This document shows, piece by piece, positions 1 to 9,028 of a stretch of DNA of 64,000 nt (position 1 is its first letter; the number at the start of each line of letters is the position of its first letter). Made by a program: the position numbers and the translations under genes. The notes beneath the pieces are model-generated. The model ran no database searches. It saw only the letters and a program-made list of their open reading frames with translations, and had not been told where the DNA came from. Location of the stretch: NCBI RefSeq assembly GCF_029533155.1, contig NZ_JAIZDB010000016.1, positions 39,777-103,776 of the forward strand. Reading direction: 5' to 3'. Source of the stretch: Psychrobacillus antarcticus (GTDB lineage Bacteria; Bacillota; Bacilli; Bacillales_A; Planococcaceae).

Positions 1-2274
1 ATAACTTTTATCTGCTGGACCGTCTTTGAGCTTGTGTAAAAAGACAACTTTCCCATCCTTTTCAGTTGCTGAAACATGTACATTTCGAAGCTTCGATAGC
101 GATTTTTCTAAATCAGTCAACTCATGATAATGAGTAGAGAATAGCGTATTTGCCCCAATGTTTTCATGAATATATTCCATCATCGCCTGAGCTAAACTCA
201 TGCCATCATAGGTGGAAGTACCACGCCCAATTTCATCAAACAATACCAGACTCTTACTTGTTGCATTCATTATGGCATGCTGCGATTCCATCATCTCAAT
301 CATAAATGTACTTTGTCCACCAGCCAAATCATCGGCAGCTCCAATACGAGTAAATATTTTATCGACGATTGGTAGTTGCGCAGATTCTGCAGGTACATAG
401 CACCCTATTTGAGCCATCACAGTCGTAATTGCTATTTGTCGCATAAAAGTACTTTTACCAGACATATTGGGCCCGGTGATTAAGAGCATATTAATATCTT
501 CCGTCAGTACACAGTCATTTGGAACATACAGCTGATTATTCATCATTTTTTCGACTACTGGATGTCTTCCCTCTTTAATAATCATCGCATTGGAATGATG
601 AAAAACTGGCTTCGTTAAACGATGGTTCTCTGCTACTTGAGCAAATGAGATAAATACATCTAGTTCGCTAATTTGTTTCGCTAATTTTTGCACAAGTGGG
701 ATATATCCTTTAATCTCTTCCCTCACTTGCGTAAATAATTCATATTCCAATACTAAGCTTTCATCTTCTGCAGATAAAATAAGGGATTCTTTTTCTTTAA
801 GTTCGTCTGTAATATACCGTTCTGCGTTCGCAAGTGTTTGTTTACGTACATATCTAGAATCATCGGCTAAATGAATATACGATTTAGTTAGCTCGATATA
901 ATAGCCAAAAATACGGTTATATCCTATTTTGAGGTTTTTAGCGCCGGTAATTTCTCTTTCCCTTTGCTCTAACTCCGCAATCCATTTTTTCCCGTTTACA
1001 GAAGCATCACGGAGCTGGTCCAGTCGTTCATGGAACCCGTTGTTAATAACTCCACCATCTTTAACGGAAATCGGTGGGTTCTCACTTATTGCTTCTTGTA
1101 ACTTTCTCCAAATATCCGAACAATCCTCTAATGCAGCGCCAAGTTTTTGCAGCACTTGATCTTCCGATTCCACGAGTAGCTGTTTTATAATAGGAATCTT
1201 TGAAAGAGATTGTCTTAACTGAGCGAGATCTCTTCCTCCAGCACTACCAAACCCAATTCTACCTACCAGACGTTCTAGGTCATATACTTCCTTGAAAGCT
1301 TCTTTAATTTCTTCACGAAGCATAAAGTCATTCAAAAAACTTGTTACTATTTCTTGACGCGCTTCGATCGATTGCTTGTTAGCAAGGGGCTGATGAATCC
1401 ATTGCTTTAACTTGCGCCCACCCATTGCAGTCACTGTCTCATCTAATAACCATAATAACGTACCTTTTTGGTCGCCACTTCGAATAGATGAAACAAGCTC
1501 TAAATTTCGTTTGGAATGATAGTCCATTGCTAAAAAGGATTCTCTTTCCTGAAAAGTGAAAGGTTGTATATGTAAAAGAGATTGTTTTTGCGTTTTTTGA
1601 ATGTACTGTAATAGTCGTTTCACTGTTTGGTGAGTTTGATCGGGATGGTTCGTTACATACTTGTGAATTTCTTCATCTGATAACTCGTCTTTTTCAATGG
1701 AAACAGTAAAATCATGAATGGCTGATACATCATTGATCAACAAATACATTTGTTCACTGACAATCAATTCTTTTGCCTGAATTGCTAGTAACTCCTGTAC
1801 TACCTCTTTTTCATCGCCAGTAAGGATGGTCGTAAATCCATCCCCCGTCGATACATCTAAATAAGCAAAAGCTACTTCATTCGTTGCAAGTAAATCAGCG
1901 GAAGCGATAAAATAATTAGATTTCGTTTGCATCGCTTTTCCTTCCATCATAGTTCCCGGTGTAACAAGACGAACAACCTCTCTTTTTACTATACCCTGCG
2001 CATACTTTGGATCTTCTACTTGCTCACAAATAGCTACCTTATACCCTTTACTAATAAGTGTTTCGATATATCCTTGGGCAGAATGATGTGGTACGCCACA
2101 CATCGGAATATTGTCCTTCCTACTAGTCAGCGTAATTTCTAAAATCGCAGCAGCTTTAACAGCATCATCATGAAATAATTCATAAAAATCTCCTAATCGA
2201 AAAAATAAAAATGCATCTATGTATCCTTCTTTAATTTTCAAGTATTGTTGCATCATTGGAGTTTGTGTAGTCAT
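1..2274 (-). CDS. mutS: DNA mismatch repair ATPase MutS (3' end outside window)
   Basis: MutS recognises base mismatches and small loops and recruits MutL. The frame is open from the ATG at 2274 to the window edge, giving 758 residues. The C-terminal ~100 residues expected from B. subtilis MutS lie outside. The mismatch-wedging Phe-Tyr-Glu motif is at residues 30-32 (GDFYELF). The Walker A motif (TGPNMSGKST) is near residue 600 and the Walker B/D-loop motif (DEIGRGTST) near 680. The ribosome site AGAAGGA lies 5 nt before the ATG. cotE lies upstream on the same strand, the conserved Bacillus order cotE-mutS-mutL. No frameshift is seen. Confidence 0.97.
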   Translation of the reverse strand, partial: MTTQTPMMQQYLKIKEGYIDAFLFFRLGDFYELFHDDAVKAAAILEITLTSRKDNIPMCGVPHHSAQGYIETLISKGYKVAICEQVEDPKYAQGIVKREVVRLVTPGTMMEGKAMQTKSNYFIASADLLATNEVAFAYLDVSTGDGFTTILTGDEKEVVQELLAIQAKELIVSEQMYLLINDVSAIHDFTVSIEKDELSDEEIHKYVTNHPDQTHQTVKRLLQYIQKTQKQSLLHIQPFTFQERESFLAMDYHSKRNLELVSSIRSGDQKGTLLWLLDETVTAMGGRKLKQWIHQPLANKQSIEARQEIVTSFLNDFMLREEIKEAFKEVYDLERLVGRIGFGSAGGRDLAQLRQSLSKIPIIKQLLVESEDQVLQKLGAALEDCSDIWRKLQEAISENPPISVKDGGVINNGFHERLDQLRDASVNGKKWIAELEQREREITGAKNLKIGYNRIFGYYIELTKSYIHLADDSRYVRKQTLANAERYITDELKEKESLILSAEDESLVLEYELFTQVREEIKGYIPLVQKLAKQISELDVFISFAQVAENHRLTKPVFHHSNAMIIKEGRHPVVEKMMNNQLYVPNDCVLTEDINMLLITGPNMSGKSTFMRQIAITTVMAQIGCYVPAESAQLPIVDKIFTRIGAADDLAGGQSTFMIEMMESQHAIMNATSKSLVLFDEIGRGTSTYDGMSLAQAMMEYIHENIGANTLFSTHYHELTDLEKSLSKLRNVHVSATEKDGKVVFLHKLKDGPADKSY

Positions 2275-2386
2275 TTAAATCCTTCTCTCTTCTTTACTAA
2301 TATAATGATTATAACAAAAAAACAAGGAGAAGAGAGGCAGATGACCTTAATAAGCAAAGCGGAACGATCTATAAGTTTCTTATTCA

Positions 2387-2430
2387 TAAAATGCACCCTA
2401 AATAGGAAACCTAATTCAGGGTGCATTTTA
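2387..2430. terminator. Perfect 13-bp-arm hairpin between small gene and mutS
   Basis: TAAAATGCACCCT at 2387-2399 is the exact reverse complement of 2418-2430. The hairpin starts 4 nt after the stop of the small leftward gene at 2434, and the A/T-flanked arms would give U-runs on either strand. It probably ends the small transcript before mutS. Confidence 0.75.
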
Positions 2431-2433
2431 TGT

Positions 2434-2571
2434 TTACTTTTTAATTTGATTTTTATTAAATGTTTGCTTGTCAGCACGTTTGTAATCTTTTGGATACGTA
2501 ACTTCTTGCATCGACGTCAATCCATTATCTTTTGTATTGAACTTCTCATGTGGTTCTTTACGTTCCTTCAT
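2434..2571 (-). CDS. Small hypothetical protein (45 aa)
   Basis: Short, highly charged, Lys-rich protein with no Cys and no membrane segment; I do not recognise the family. The ATG at 2571 is preceded by GAGGAG at suitable spacing, and the stop is followed at once by a perfect hairpin, so it looks like a real monocistronic gene. It lies between cotE and mutS. A spore-associated role would be a guess from position only. Confidence 0.6.
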   Translation of the reverse strand: MKERKEPHEKFNTKDNGLTSMQEVTYPKDYKRADKQTFNKNQIKK

Positions 2572-2642
2572 ATTGAACACTCCTCTCGATTTTATCTTTA
2601 TTAGTTTTTCCTTTGTAACGAGAGATATTCTGTTTTAATAAC

Positions 2643-2672
2643 AAAAAAAAAGCCGGAAGTGATAGCCGGCTT
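2643..2672 (-). terminator. Intrinsic terminator of cotE
   Basis: On the minus strand, AAGCCGG/CCGGCTT arms (2650-2656 and 2666-2672) are followed by a run of nine T. It starts directly after the cotE stop codon. Confidence 0.85.
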
Positions 2673-2673
2673 G

Positions 2674-3216
2674 TTAAAGTGACGAAGAATCGTCCGCTTC
2701 CTTGGAGGAACTGGAAGAGCTGGATGATGAACTAGAAGAGCTTTCTTCGCCATATGCCCATTCTTCTTCAAAGTCTGCATCCTGTACTTGAATGCATATA
2801 GTTGTTTCCCCTACAACCTCCACAAGTATCTCTCTTTCTACTGTTACCTGGAACTGTGTACCTCCAATAATAATTGCCTCTGTGCAGTTTGGTTGTTGCA
2901 GCACACGTAAGTGGACTTCTTCCCCAGTAGTGTCTTTGTCGCGGTAATGTAGTTTGATACGATCTTTATAATTGATTGTTTCTGTAAATACGGACGTTTT
3001 AGAATGCTCATGATGTGCATACCATACGTTTATATCAAATTTCCCTGTTACTTCAACATATCTTCCGTGTTTTTTAGACGAACAAGTGTGATTAATAACC
3101 CAGCATCCTAAAATACTCGATGGTGTATTTGGCGGGCGAAGCACTTCACAGGATTCTGTTCTCTTTTTACCTTTAGCAACAACAGCCTTCGTCACGATAT
3201 GGCGCATGTGTTTCAT
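2674..3216 (-). CDS. cotE: Spore coat morphogenetic protein CotE
   Basis: CotE organises outer spore coat assembly on the forespore surface in the mother cell. The protein (180 aa) carries the family's conserved blocks: ITKAVVAKG-like start (IVTKAVVAKG), PSSILGCWVINH, DINVWYAHHEHSKT, IKLHYRD and VLQQPNC, then VEREILVEVVGET. Start 3216 is chosen because AAGGAGG lies 6 nt before it; the longer frame to 3237 begins upstream of that ribosome site. The C-terminus is unusual: instead of the acidic tail of B. subtilis CotE it has an almost pure serine run followed by KEADDSSSL. mutS lies downstream, as in Bacillus. Confidence 0.95.
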   Translation of the reverse strand: MKHMRHIVTKAVVAKGKKRTESCEVLRPPNTPSSILGCWVINHTCSSKKHGRYVEVTGKFDINVWYAHHEHSKTSVFTETINYKDRIKLHYRDKDTTGEEVHLRVLQQPNCTEAIIIGGTQFQVTVEREILVEVVGETTICIQVQDADFEEEWAYGEESSSSSSSSSSSSSKEADDSSSL

Positions 3217-3333
3217 TTTTTTCCTCCTTGTAATCAAGTCATAACATCATATGCGCCTATCGCCCAATCGGTTCATCAGTTGCAAAAGTTGTGTAGACTT
3301 ATGAGGAAGAAATAATGATTCATGCGATTCTTG

Positions 3334-3909
3334 TCACTTCTTGTGGCTAACTATTCTTATATTTGGCCATATAGACTGCCAGTTTTTTTTCTGAATACGT
3401 TGTTCATAAACTGCTAAAAGCTCTTTATTTGTTGCAAAACGTGGGACTGGATTGACGGTCATCTGCAAGAGGTCGGTAAGACCATGTGGAGCTACAAGCG
3501 CAATTTCATTCTGTTCATCCAGTTTCACCCCGATAGCCGTTACAGTTTCCGGAAAGTTAGCTATGCCATCCACCGAAGATATATAACGTGGCAGGTTGTT
3601 TATCTTATGCATTCTAGCCTGGTTTTTTACAGACCACGGGATATTCGCCATTAGGCTCTGTAGCTGATTCTCCCACTTTTTCTCCTCAGACTCTTCTATA
3701 TTATCAGGATTAAAATAAATTACATCGATATCTGCTAATGGAGTTCTTTCTTTATATCCATGTAACGTATCCCAAATTTTGGAGCGGACAAACCCTGCGC
3801 ATATCCACCAGTCTGGAAGGTCTAACTGCTGAGCCACTTTTAATATATCCATCATCCATTTATCTTCATTTATTAAAACTACTATATCTTCTTTTGTTTG
3901 AATAACCAT
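3334..3909 (-). CDS. Nucleotidyltransferase family protein (NTP_transf_6 / DUF925 type)
   Basis: A 191-residue protein of the uncharacterised nucleotidyltransferase-fold family PF06042. The diagnostic pieces are an early WICAGFVRSKIWD block, a metal-binding LADIDVIYFNP (Asp-x-Asp) block and the C-terminal NPVPRFATNKELL segment. Substrate is unknown. The ATG at 3909 follows GAGGGTGA and sits 1 nt after the ABC permease stop, so it is the last gene of that operon. Confidence 0.85.
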   Translation of the reverse strand: MVIQTKEDIVVLINEDKWMMDILKVAQQLDLPDWWICAGFVRSKIWDTLHGYKERTPLADIDVIYFNPDNIEESEEKKWENQLQSLMANIPWSVKNQARMHKINNLPRYISSVDGIANFPETVTAIGVKLDEQNEIALVAPHGLTDLLQMTVNPVPRFATNKELLAVYEQRIQKKNWQSIWPNIRIVSHKK

Positions 3910-3910
3910 T

Positions 3911-5533
3911 TCACCCTCTCGAGAACATTAACTTCCAACCTATGAAAATGCTGATTAGTAGTAAGACTGCATATACCGACAAACCATAAGGAACGATTAA
4001 CACCACTGCATGTATCGCAACCATTATTCCCACTACGAACATACTAGCGAAAACTTTAAAGAACCCACTAGACTGTGTGTGCTCATGCGAGCTAATAAAA
4101 GGAAACTTCCCCTTTATAAAAATACCATAAGATACTAGTGTTAAAATAATTGCAGCAAGTAGTACGACGACTAAGTCCAGAACAATTCGGAAGGAAAATA
4201 TCCATAAAAATATGACACCAAGCATAGTTAAAATAGGTAAGAAATAATTCACAAAGCTGGCCTTTAAAGTTGCACTATATACAACCGATTTATTTTTAAT
4301 AGGAGCTGCGTAAAAAATCCATTGGCCTTTAGAATTACCAGAGTACTCCAGCAGTTGAACAACAGATGGAATCATAATTAGTGAAAAATAGATTACCATA
4401 AAAGAATTTCCACTTCTCATTTCTTCAAACGAACTAGTAGTTAAGTTATTGAATAAAAAAATAAAGGGAAAAATAATCGCAAATCCTAGTAAAGGGAAAA
4501 TTTTAAGCTTTAATTCCCTTTCTTTTTTTAACATAAGGGAAGCAAATTTGTAAAAGGTACGTTCCTCTTTTGTTCTACATAAAATAATTCCCCAAACTTC
4601 CTGTAGCTTACGATTTTTCTTTTTCTTTCTGTTTGTATCACTTTGTAATTTAGATAGATTTCGCTCAAAGGTTGGCATAAGACGAATATAAATCGCAATC
4701 GCAATAAATGGAGCTAGAATAGCAAGAATGGATAGTATAATAATATGCAAGGAAACATCTTTATTTAAGATCAATTCAAAAGGAGCCGCAAACCAAAAAG
4801 GTGGCAGTAACGTATGCCACCATTCAAATGTATACGTAATTTCAATATTAACTATTTGAAACACGCGTCCAACTAATTGATAACTTACCGTCATTCCAAT
4901 CGCTAAAAATATTTGCACATAGTTAATAACATCCTTTAGCATTTCACCACTAAAGAAGCGGAGGATAAACAGATACACAAAGGCAGTCAACACTACAGCC
5001 AAACTACTAACTAATACTATTTCAAATAAAAACAAGAGCGCAAAGATAATACCAAACTTAAAGACACTTACTATAAGAGGGATGATTACAAACGAACCAG
5101 TTAAGAGAAACATATAAATCAGAATGTGAGTAATTTTCGCTGCATTTAGAGTCTTTCCACTAATAGGTTTTGGATGAAGTATATTCTTATCCCGTATATC
5201 CAGCAGCACAGCAGAAAAGTCAGATACCATCGTTGTCATTAAAATGACAAACAACGAGCTAAACATGATGGTAAGTGAAAATAAAAACTCATTTCCTAAA
5301 AATAGAAAAGGAACTAAAAAAAGAGTCCCTAAAACCGCATACATCCACAAGGATTTTAGAAACTGATTCCCCTCCTTTTTGGTAGCTGCTCCACTAAAGA
5401 TTGCTGGCATCCTTCTACTATCCATCGTAAGCTTTAACTGTAATATCAAACGCATCACATCATAGTCTATATCCAACTTTTGAAAGACCGGTCTAAAACG
5501 ATCTAAAACTCTAAGGGACGCAAAATCATTCAT
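3911..5533 (-). CDS. ABC transporter permease (exporter type)
   Basis: Large integral membrane protein (~540 aa) with about 11-12 hydrophobic segments separated by a basic loop near residues 300-340 rich in KKKKNRK. It is the membrane partner of the ATPase just upstream. The ATG at 5533 is preferred because GGAGG is 8 nt upstream, and it overlaps the ATPase stop by 8 nt, so the two are translationally coupled. Substrate cannot be deduced; similar pairs in Bacillales are annotated only as ABC exporters. Confidence 0.8.
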   Translation of the reverse strand: MNDFASLRVLDRFRPVFQKLDIDYDVMRLILQLKLTMDSRRMPAIFSGAATKKEGNQFLKSLWMYAVLGTLFLVPFLFLGNEFLFSLTIMFSSLFVILMTTMVSDFSAVLLDIRDKNILHPKPISGKTLNAAKITHILIYMFLLTGSFVIIPLIVSVFKFGIIFALLFLFEIVLVSSLAVVLTAFVYLFILRFFSGEMLKDVINYVQIFLAIGMTVSYQLVGRVFQIVNIEITYTFEWWHTLLPPFWFAAPFELILNKDVSLHIIILSILAILAPFIAIAIYIRLMPTFERNLSKLQSDTNRKKKKNRKLQEVWGIILCRTKEERTFYKFASLMLKKERELKLKIFPLLGFAIIFPFIFLFNNLTTSSFEEMRSGNSFMVIYFSLIMIPSVVQLLEYSGNSKGQWIFYAAPIKNKSVVYSATLKASFVNYFLPILTMLGVIFLWIFSFRIVLDLVVVLLAAIILTLVSYGIFIKGKFPFISSHEHTQSSGFFKVFASMFVVGIMVAIHAVVLIVPYGLSVYAVLLLISIFIGWKLMFSRG

Positions 5534-6320
5534 CGCCTTTGCCTCCACGAACTAAATTTACAAACCTTTCTGCAATTTCCTCATGCTCCGTGAAACCAGT
5601 CAATTGATTGAAAATGTCCTCGAGCGACCCTTCCTGGTTTTGCATTTTCAGTTCTTCAAAAGTTCCATCTGCTACTACTCGACCATCTACTAACAAGACA
5701 ATTCGATTACTAATTTTCTCTACGACATCCATAATATGAGAAGAATAAAAAATGGTCTTCCCTTTTTCTGCAAGCTTGGCAAGGATCTCTTTAATCACCA
5801 TCACACTGTTCGCATCGAGACCACTCAGCGGTTCATCGAAAAACAATAAATCCGGGTCATGTAACAAACTGGAAATGATTAACACCTTCTGTTTCATCCC
5901 TTTAGAAAAAGAGGAAATTCGTTGGTGAAAAACGGCTTCTAAACCAAATTCCTTCATCAATCCGAATGCCTTTATCTCCGCTTCCTTACTACCCAAACCG
6001 TAAAGCTCCCCAGTGAAGGAAAGATATTCGAAGGCGGTTAGGTTTTCATAAAGCTCCGCCGTTTCCGGAACATAGCCAATTCGCTTTTTATAGGAATAAT
6101 CATTATTGATAATATTTTCTCCAAAGATTTCTATAAGGCCCGTATAGCCATCAATTAGACCGAGCATCAGTTTGACAGTTGTGCTTTTCCCAGCTCCATT
6201 CGGACCGATATAGCCAATAATTTGACCTTCATATACATCTAGATTAACCCCATTCAGTACTTGTTTATTTCCAAAGTTTTTAGATACACCCACCAATGAC
6301 AACACTTTCTTTGCGCCCAT
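5526..6320 (-). CDS. ABC transporter ATP-binding protein
   Basis: Single ABC ATPase domain of 264 aa. It has Walker A (IGPNGAGKST) near residues 38-47, the family signature in degenerate form (SSFSKGMKQK) near 138, and Walker B (LLFFDEPLSGLD) near 160, followed by the SSH switch histidine. It powers the permease encoded by the overlapping downstream gene. AGGGGGAG precedes the ATG, and an AT-rich intergenic region upstream separates it from the divergent MFS gene. Confidence 0.92.
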   Translation of the reverse strand: MGAKKVLSLVGVSKNFGNKQVLNGVNLDVYEGQIIGYIGPNGAGKSTTVKLMLGLIDGYTGLIEIFGENIINNDYSYKKRIGYVPETAELYENLTAFEYLSFTGELYGLGSKEAEIKAFGLMKEFGLEAVFHQRISSFSKGMKQKVLIISSLLHDPDLLFFDEPLSGLDANSVMVIKEILAKLAEKGKTIFYSSHIMDVVEKISNRIVLLVDGRVVADGTFEELKMQNQEGSLEDIFNQLTGFTEHEEIAERFVNLVRGGKGDE

Positions 6321-6442
6321 TTGACTCCCCCTATGTATAAATCACTCTCAAATACTAAATATTTACAATTATATTTTATCATACCAATACGCCCGATATT
6401 CCATTAATTTAATTTATTGAAATATATTTATACAACTTTCTA

Positions 6443-6471
6443 TTGAACTTCGTGTACAAAAGGTGTAGCAT
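6443..6471 (+). promoter_or_regulatory. Possible promoter for the MFS gene
   Basis: TTGAAC and TAGCAT are separated by 17 nt, about 40 nt before the MFS start codon. The -10 box is weak, so this is only a candidate. Confidence 0.3.
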
Positions 6472-6512
6472 TCTAATGTTCAAAGACATAATCTCGCAAG
6501 GAGCAAACTCAT

Positions 6513-7715
6513 ATGTTAACAAATAAAGAAACAAGCAAAAGATCAATTGTTCTATTAATAATCGGCATTATTTTTATATCCACTACACTACGAGCACCTC
6601 TTACTTCCGTAGGACCAATTATTTCGTACATCCGAGATGGTTTGGAAATTTCAAATCTTTTAGTAGGATTTATCACGACGATTCCTCTTTTAGCATTTGC
6701 GATTGTCTCCCCTTTTGTGCCGAAGATTGCACGACGTTACGGGATGGAAATGACACTATTTCTAGCAATTCTATTATTGGCAGTCGGGATTGTTATTCGC
6801 TCGCTAGGGAACCCTTTTCTATTGCTAGGAGGTACTGCTTTAATAGGAGTTGCGATTAGTTTTGGTAATGTATTACTCCCAAGTTTCATCAAGCTAAAAT
6901 TTCCTTTACAGGTCGGCCTCATGACTGGGGTATTTACCGTTTCCATGAACTTATCAGCTGGTATTGGTGCCGGTATCAGCTATCCAATAGCAAATGGAAC
7001 TTCGTATGGATGGCAAGGAGCGCTTGGTGTTTGGGCAATTCTTGCTATAATCGCGTGCATTATTTGGTTTCCTCAAATTAAGAAAAAACAAATAGTTATT
7101 GCTAGCTCTACAACTAATGCGATAAAAGCTAAGTCCATTTTAAAATCGCCTTTAACTTGGACCATCACTTTATGTATGGGTCTACAATCACTCATTTTTT
7201 ATACAACTGCGGCCTGGATTCCTGATATACTACAAACACAAGGAATGGATGCAGAAAAATCTGGATGGATGTTGTCTGTTTTGCAATTTGCACAGCTTCC
7301 ACTGACTTTCCTTATTCCCATTCTTGCTGGCCGACTTAAGGACCAGCGGATACTTGTTTTGTTATTTACGGTTTTCTATTTAATTGGTTTCATTGGAATG
7401 TTGTATGGAGATATCTCACTTACACTTCTTTGGATGATTGCACTTGGGATAGGTGGAGGGTCATCCTTTGGTCTTGTGATGATGCTCTTCTCTCTCCGTT
7501 CTCGAACATCAGTGGAAGCTACTGATTTATCGGGTGTTGCTCAGTCAGGTGGTTATTTACTTGCAGCCGTCGGACCAGTATTTTTTGGATTTATCCATGA
7601 TGAAACGAGTAGCTGGTATACACCGATGATTTTATTTATAGTTACTGTTGTTCTCCTTTTCTTTGCTGGAATGCATGCAGGAAGAGATCGGTTTGTTTCG
7701 GAGGAAGTCTTATAA
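6513..7715 (+). CDS. MFS transporter, CynX/NimT (cyanate permease) family
   Basis: 400 residues with 12 predicted membrane helices. The N-terminal TLRAPLTSVGP block and the overall length are typical of the CynX/NimT branch of the major facilitator superfamily, which includes cyanate and nitroimidazole permeases and B. subtilis YycB. The true substrate is unknown. AAGGAG lies 9 nt before the ATG. It converges on nos across a shared terminator. Confidence 0.85.
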   Translation: MLTNKETSKRSIVLLIIGIIFISTTLRAPLTSVGPIISYIRDGLEISNLLVGFITTIPLLAFAIVSPFVPKIARRYGMEMTLFLAILLLAVGIVIRSLGNPFLLLGGTALIGVAISFGNVLLPSFIKLKFPLQVGLMTGVFTVSMNLSAGIGAGISYPIANGTSYGWQGALGVWAILAIIACIIWFPQIKKKQIVIASSTTNAIKAKSILKSPLTWTITLCMGLQSLIFYTTAAWIPDILQTQGMDAEKSGWMLSVLQFAQLPLTFLIPILAGRLKDQRILVLLFTVFYLIGFIGMLYGDISLTLLWMIALGIGGGSSFGLVMMLFSLRSRTSVEATDLSGVAQSGGYLLAAVGPVFFGFIHDETSSWYTPMILFIVTVVLLFFAGMHAGRDRFVSEEVL

Positions 7716-7725
7716 AAATATATTT

Positions 7726-7757
7726 AAAAAAGAAGCATGAAATCATGCTTCTTTTTT
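7726..7757. terminator. Bidirectional terminator between MFS gene and nos
   Basis: AAAAAAGAAGCATGA pairs with TCATGCTTCTTTTTT around a 2-nt gap. Both sides have A/T runs, so it can end both converging transcripts. It overlaps the nos stop codon. Confidence 0.85.
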
Positions 7758-8811
7758 AATATGCTGATGGTTGATAGGAATAGTTGGGAGTTACTTTTTC
7801 ATTATTATATGGCTTATGAAAAATATGCGTGGTAGCCGGTGACATTGGTGGGATAAGCCATGTCCAATTGCCAGTGACGTCACGACCTGCATCCTCCTCG
7901 ATTTCTTCAAATTTCTTAAATTGCTGCGCAGCAGTATGATGATCTACAATACTAACACCGTCTTTTTTGTAGGAATACAATACAGCTGCATTTAGTTCCA
8001 ATAGGGCACGGTCTTTCCAAAGAGAAGCATTAGATTTCGTGTTTAAACCCAGATGCTTTGCAACTGCAGGGAGCATATTGTAGCGATAATTATCAGCCAA
8101 ATTACGTGCTCCAATTTCTGTCCCCATATACCAACCGTTAAATGGAGCAGCAGCGTAAGTAATGCCACCAATCTCTAGTTTCATGTTAGATATCATTGGT
8201 ACTGCATACCATTTCAATTGTAAATCCTCAAACCATTCATATTCCGGATGTCGAATTGGTACTTCCAAAATATATTGCTCTGGAATATCAAATAACTTCG
8301 GAGGATGATTCATAACTTGAATGACGAGTGGCAGCACATCAAAATTGGTTTTCTGTCCTTTCCACCCAAGCTCTTCACAAACTTTCGTAAAATCAATCGA
8401 ATCGGAATCTCCAATAATCGAATCTTCCGTTTCATAGCCCGCATATCTAACAAGCTGATGATTCCAAATACGTACATCCTTTGGTGAAAAAATCGTAATC
8501 GTTGGCCGAATTCGCCCTTCATTTGTCGCAAACTGCATATGCGCAAGGAGCGATTCAAAAACAACATCCTCGGTATGTAAATCTCTTTTGTCAAATACAG
8601 TCAGGCTTTGCCAAAACAAACGCCCGATGCATTTATTGCTATTACGCCATGCCACCTTAGCACCAAAATCTAATTCCTCGGTAGTGTGTTCATATGTACC
8701 CTCTATATTAATCTGATTCTCAACTTCACTTAAACGCTCATACATATCTTGTTCCGCTTTACCAGTTTCACTATAAAAAAGACGAATAAAATCCCGTGCC
8801 TCCGCTAACAT
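7756..8811 (-). CDS. nos: Nitric oxide synthase oxygenase (bacterial NOS)
   Basis: Converts L-arginine to citrulline and NO in two heme-dependent steps, borrowing reductase partners because bacterial NOS lacks the flavin domain. Length (351 aa) is normal for the oxygenase-only form. The axial heme ligand is Cys61 in [10 protein letters not shown], and the substrate-binding Glu232 is in [13 protein letters not shown]. The C-terminal [12 protein letters not shown] and VFHKPY-like (IFHKPY) blocks are present. AGGTG precedes the ATG at 8811. The first 47 bases and the upstream region are duplicated at 15931-16154. Confidence 0.97.
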   Translation of the reverse strand: MLAEARDFIRLFYSETGKAEQDMYERLSEVENQINIEGTYEHTTEELDFGAKVAWRNSNKCIGRLFWQSLTVFDKRDLHTEDVVFESLLAHMQFATNEGRIRPTITIFSPKDVRIWNHQLVRYAGYETEDSIIGDSDSIDFTKVCEELGWKGQKTNFDVLPLVIQVMNHPPKLFDIPEQYILEVPIRHPEYEWFEDLQLKWYAVPMISNMKLEIGGITYAAAPFNGWYMGTEIGARNLADNYRYNMLPAVAKHLGLNTKSNASLWKDRALLELNAAVLYSYKKDGVSIVDHHTAAQQFKKFEEIEEDAGRDVTGNWTWLIPPMSPATTHIFHKPYNNEKVTPNYSYQPSAY

Positions 8812-8990
8812 ACTCGTAGCACCTCCCCTATCTCTCCATCTTAGTAGAATGGGGTCATTGCAGACAAGTGCCAGAACTAAGAAAGATGTGAGGAATTTAT
8901 GACAGAAAAACTATTCCATTAGATCAACCACTATATACGGATTCATCCTATTTATGTTAAAATTTAGGTCACATTGAATATATTGGTTTT
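8765..8990. repeat. Left copy of ~225 bp direct repeat (nos 5' end plus upstream DNA)
   Basis: 226 bp beginning in codon 1-16 of nos and extending through its leader is repeated in the same orientation at 15931-16154 with only a handful of mismatches and a 2-nt gap. The pair encloses the gene block 9029-15600. Apart from the nos leader this interval to 9028 holds no gene. Confidence 0.93.
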
Positions 8991-9028
8991 ATTTTTCATA
9001 TGCATGCCAAATCTAACACCATTAGTTA

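Noticed and set aside
2271..2477. 68-codon frame beginning in the small gene and ending in the mutS start
   Set aside because: Wrong frame relative to the well-signalled 45-aa gene; it reads through the perfect hairpin.
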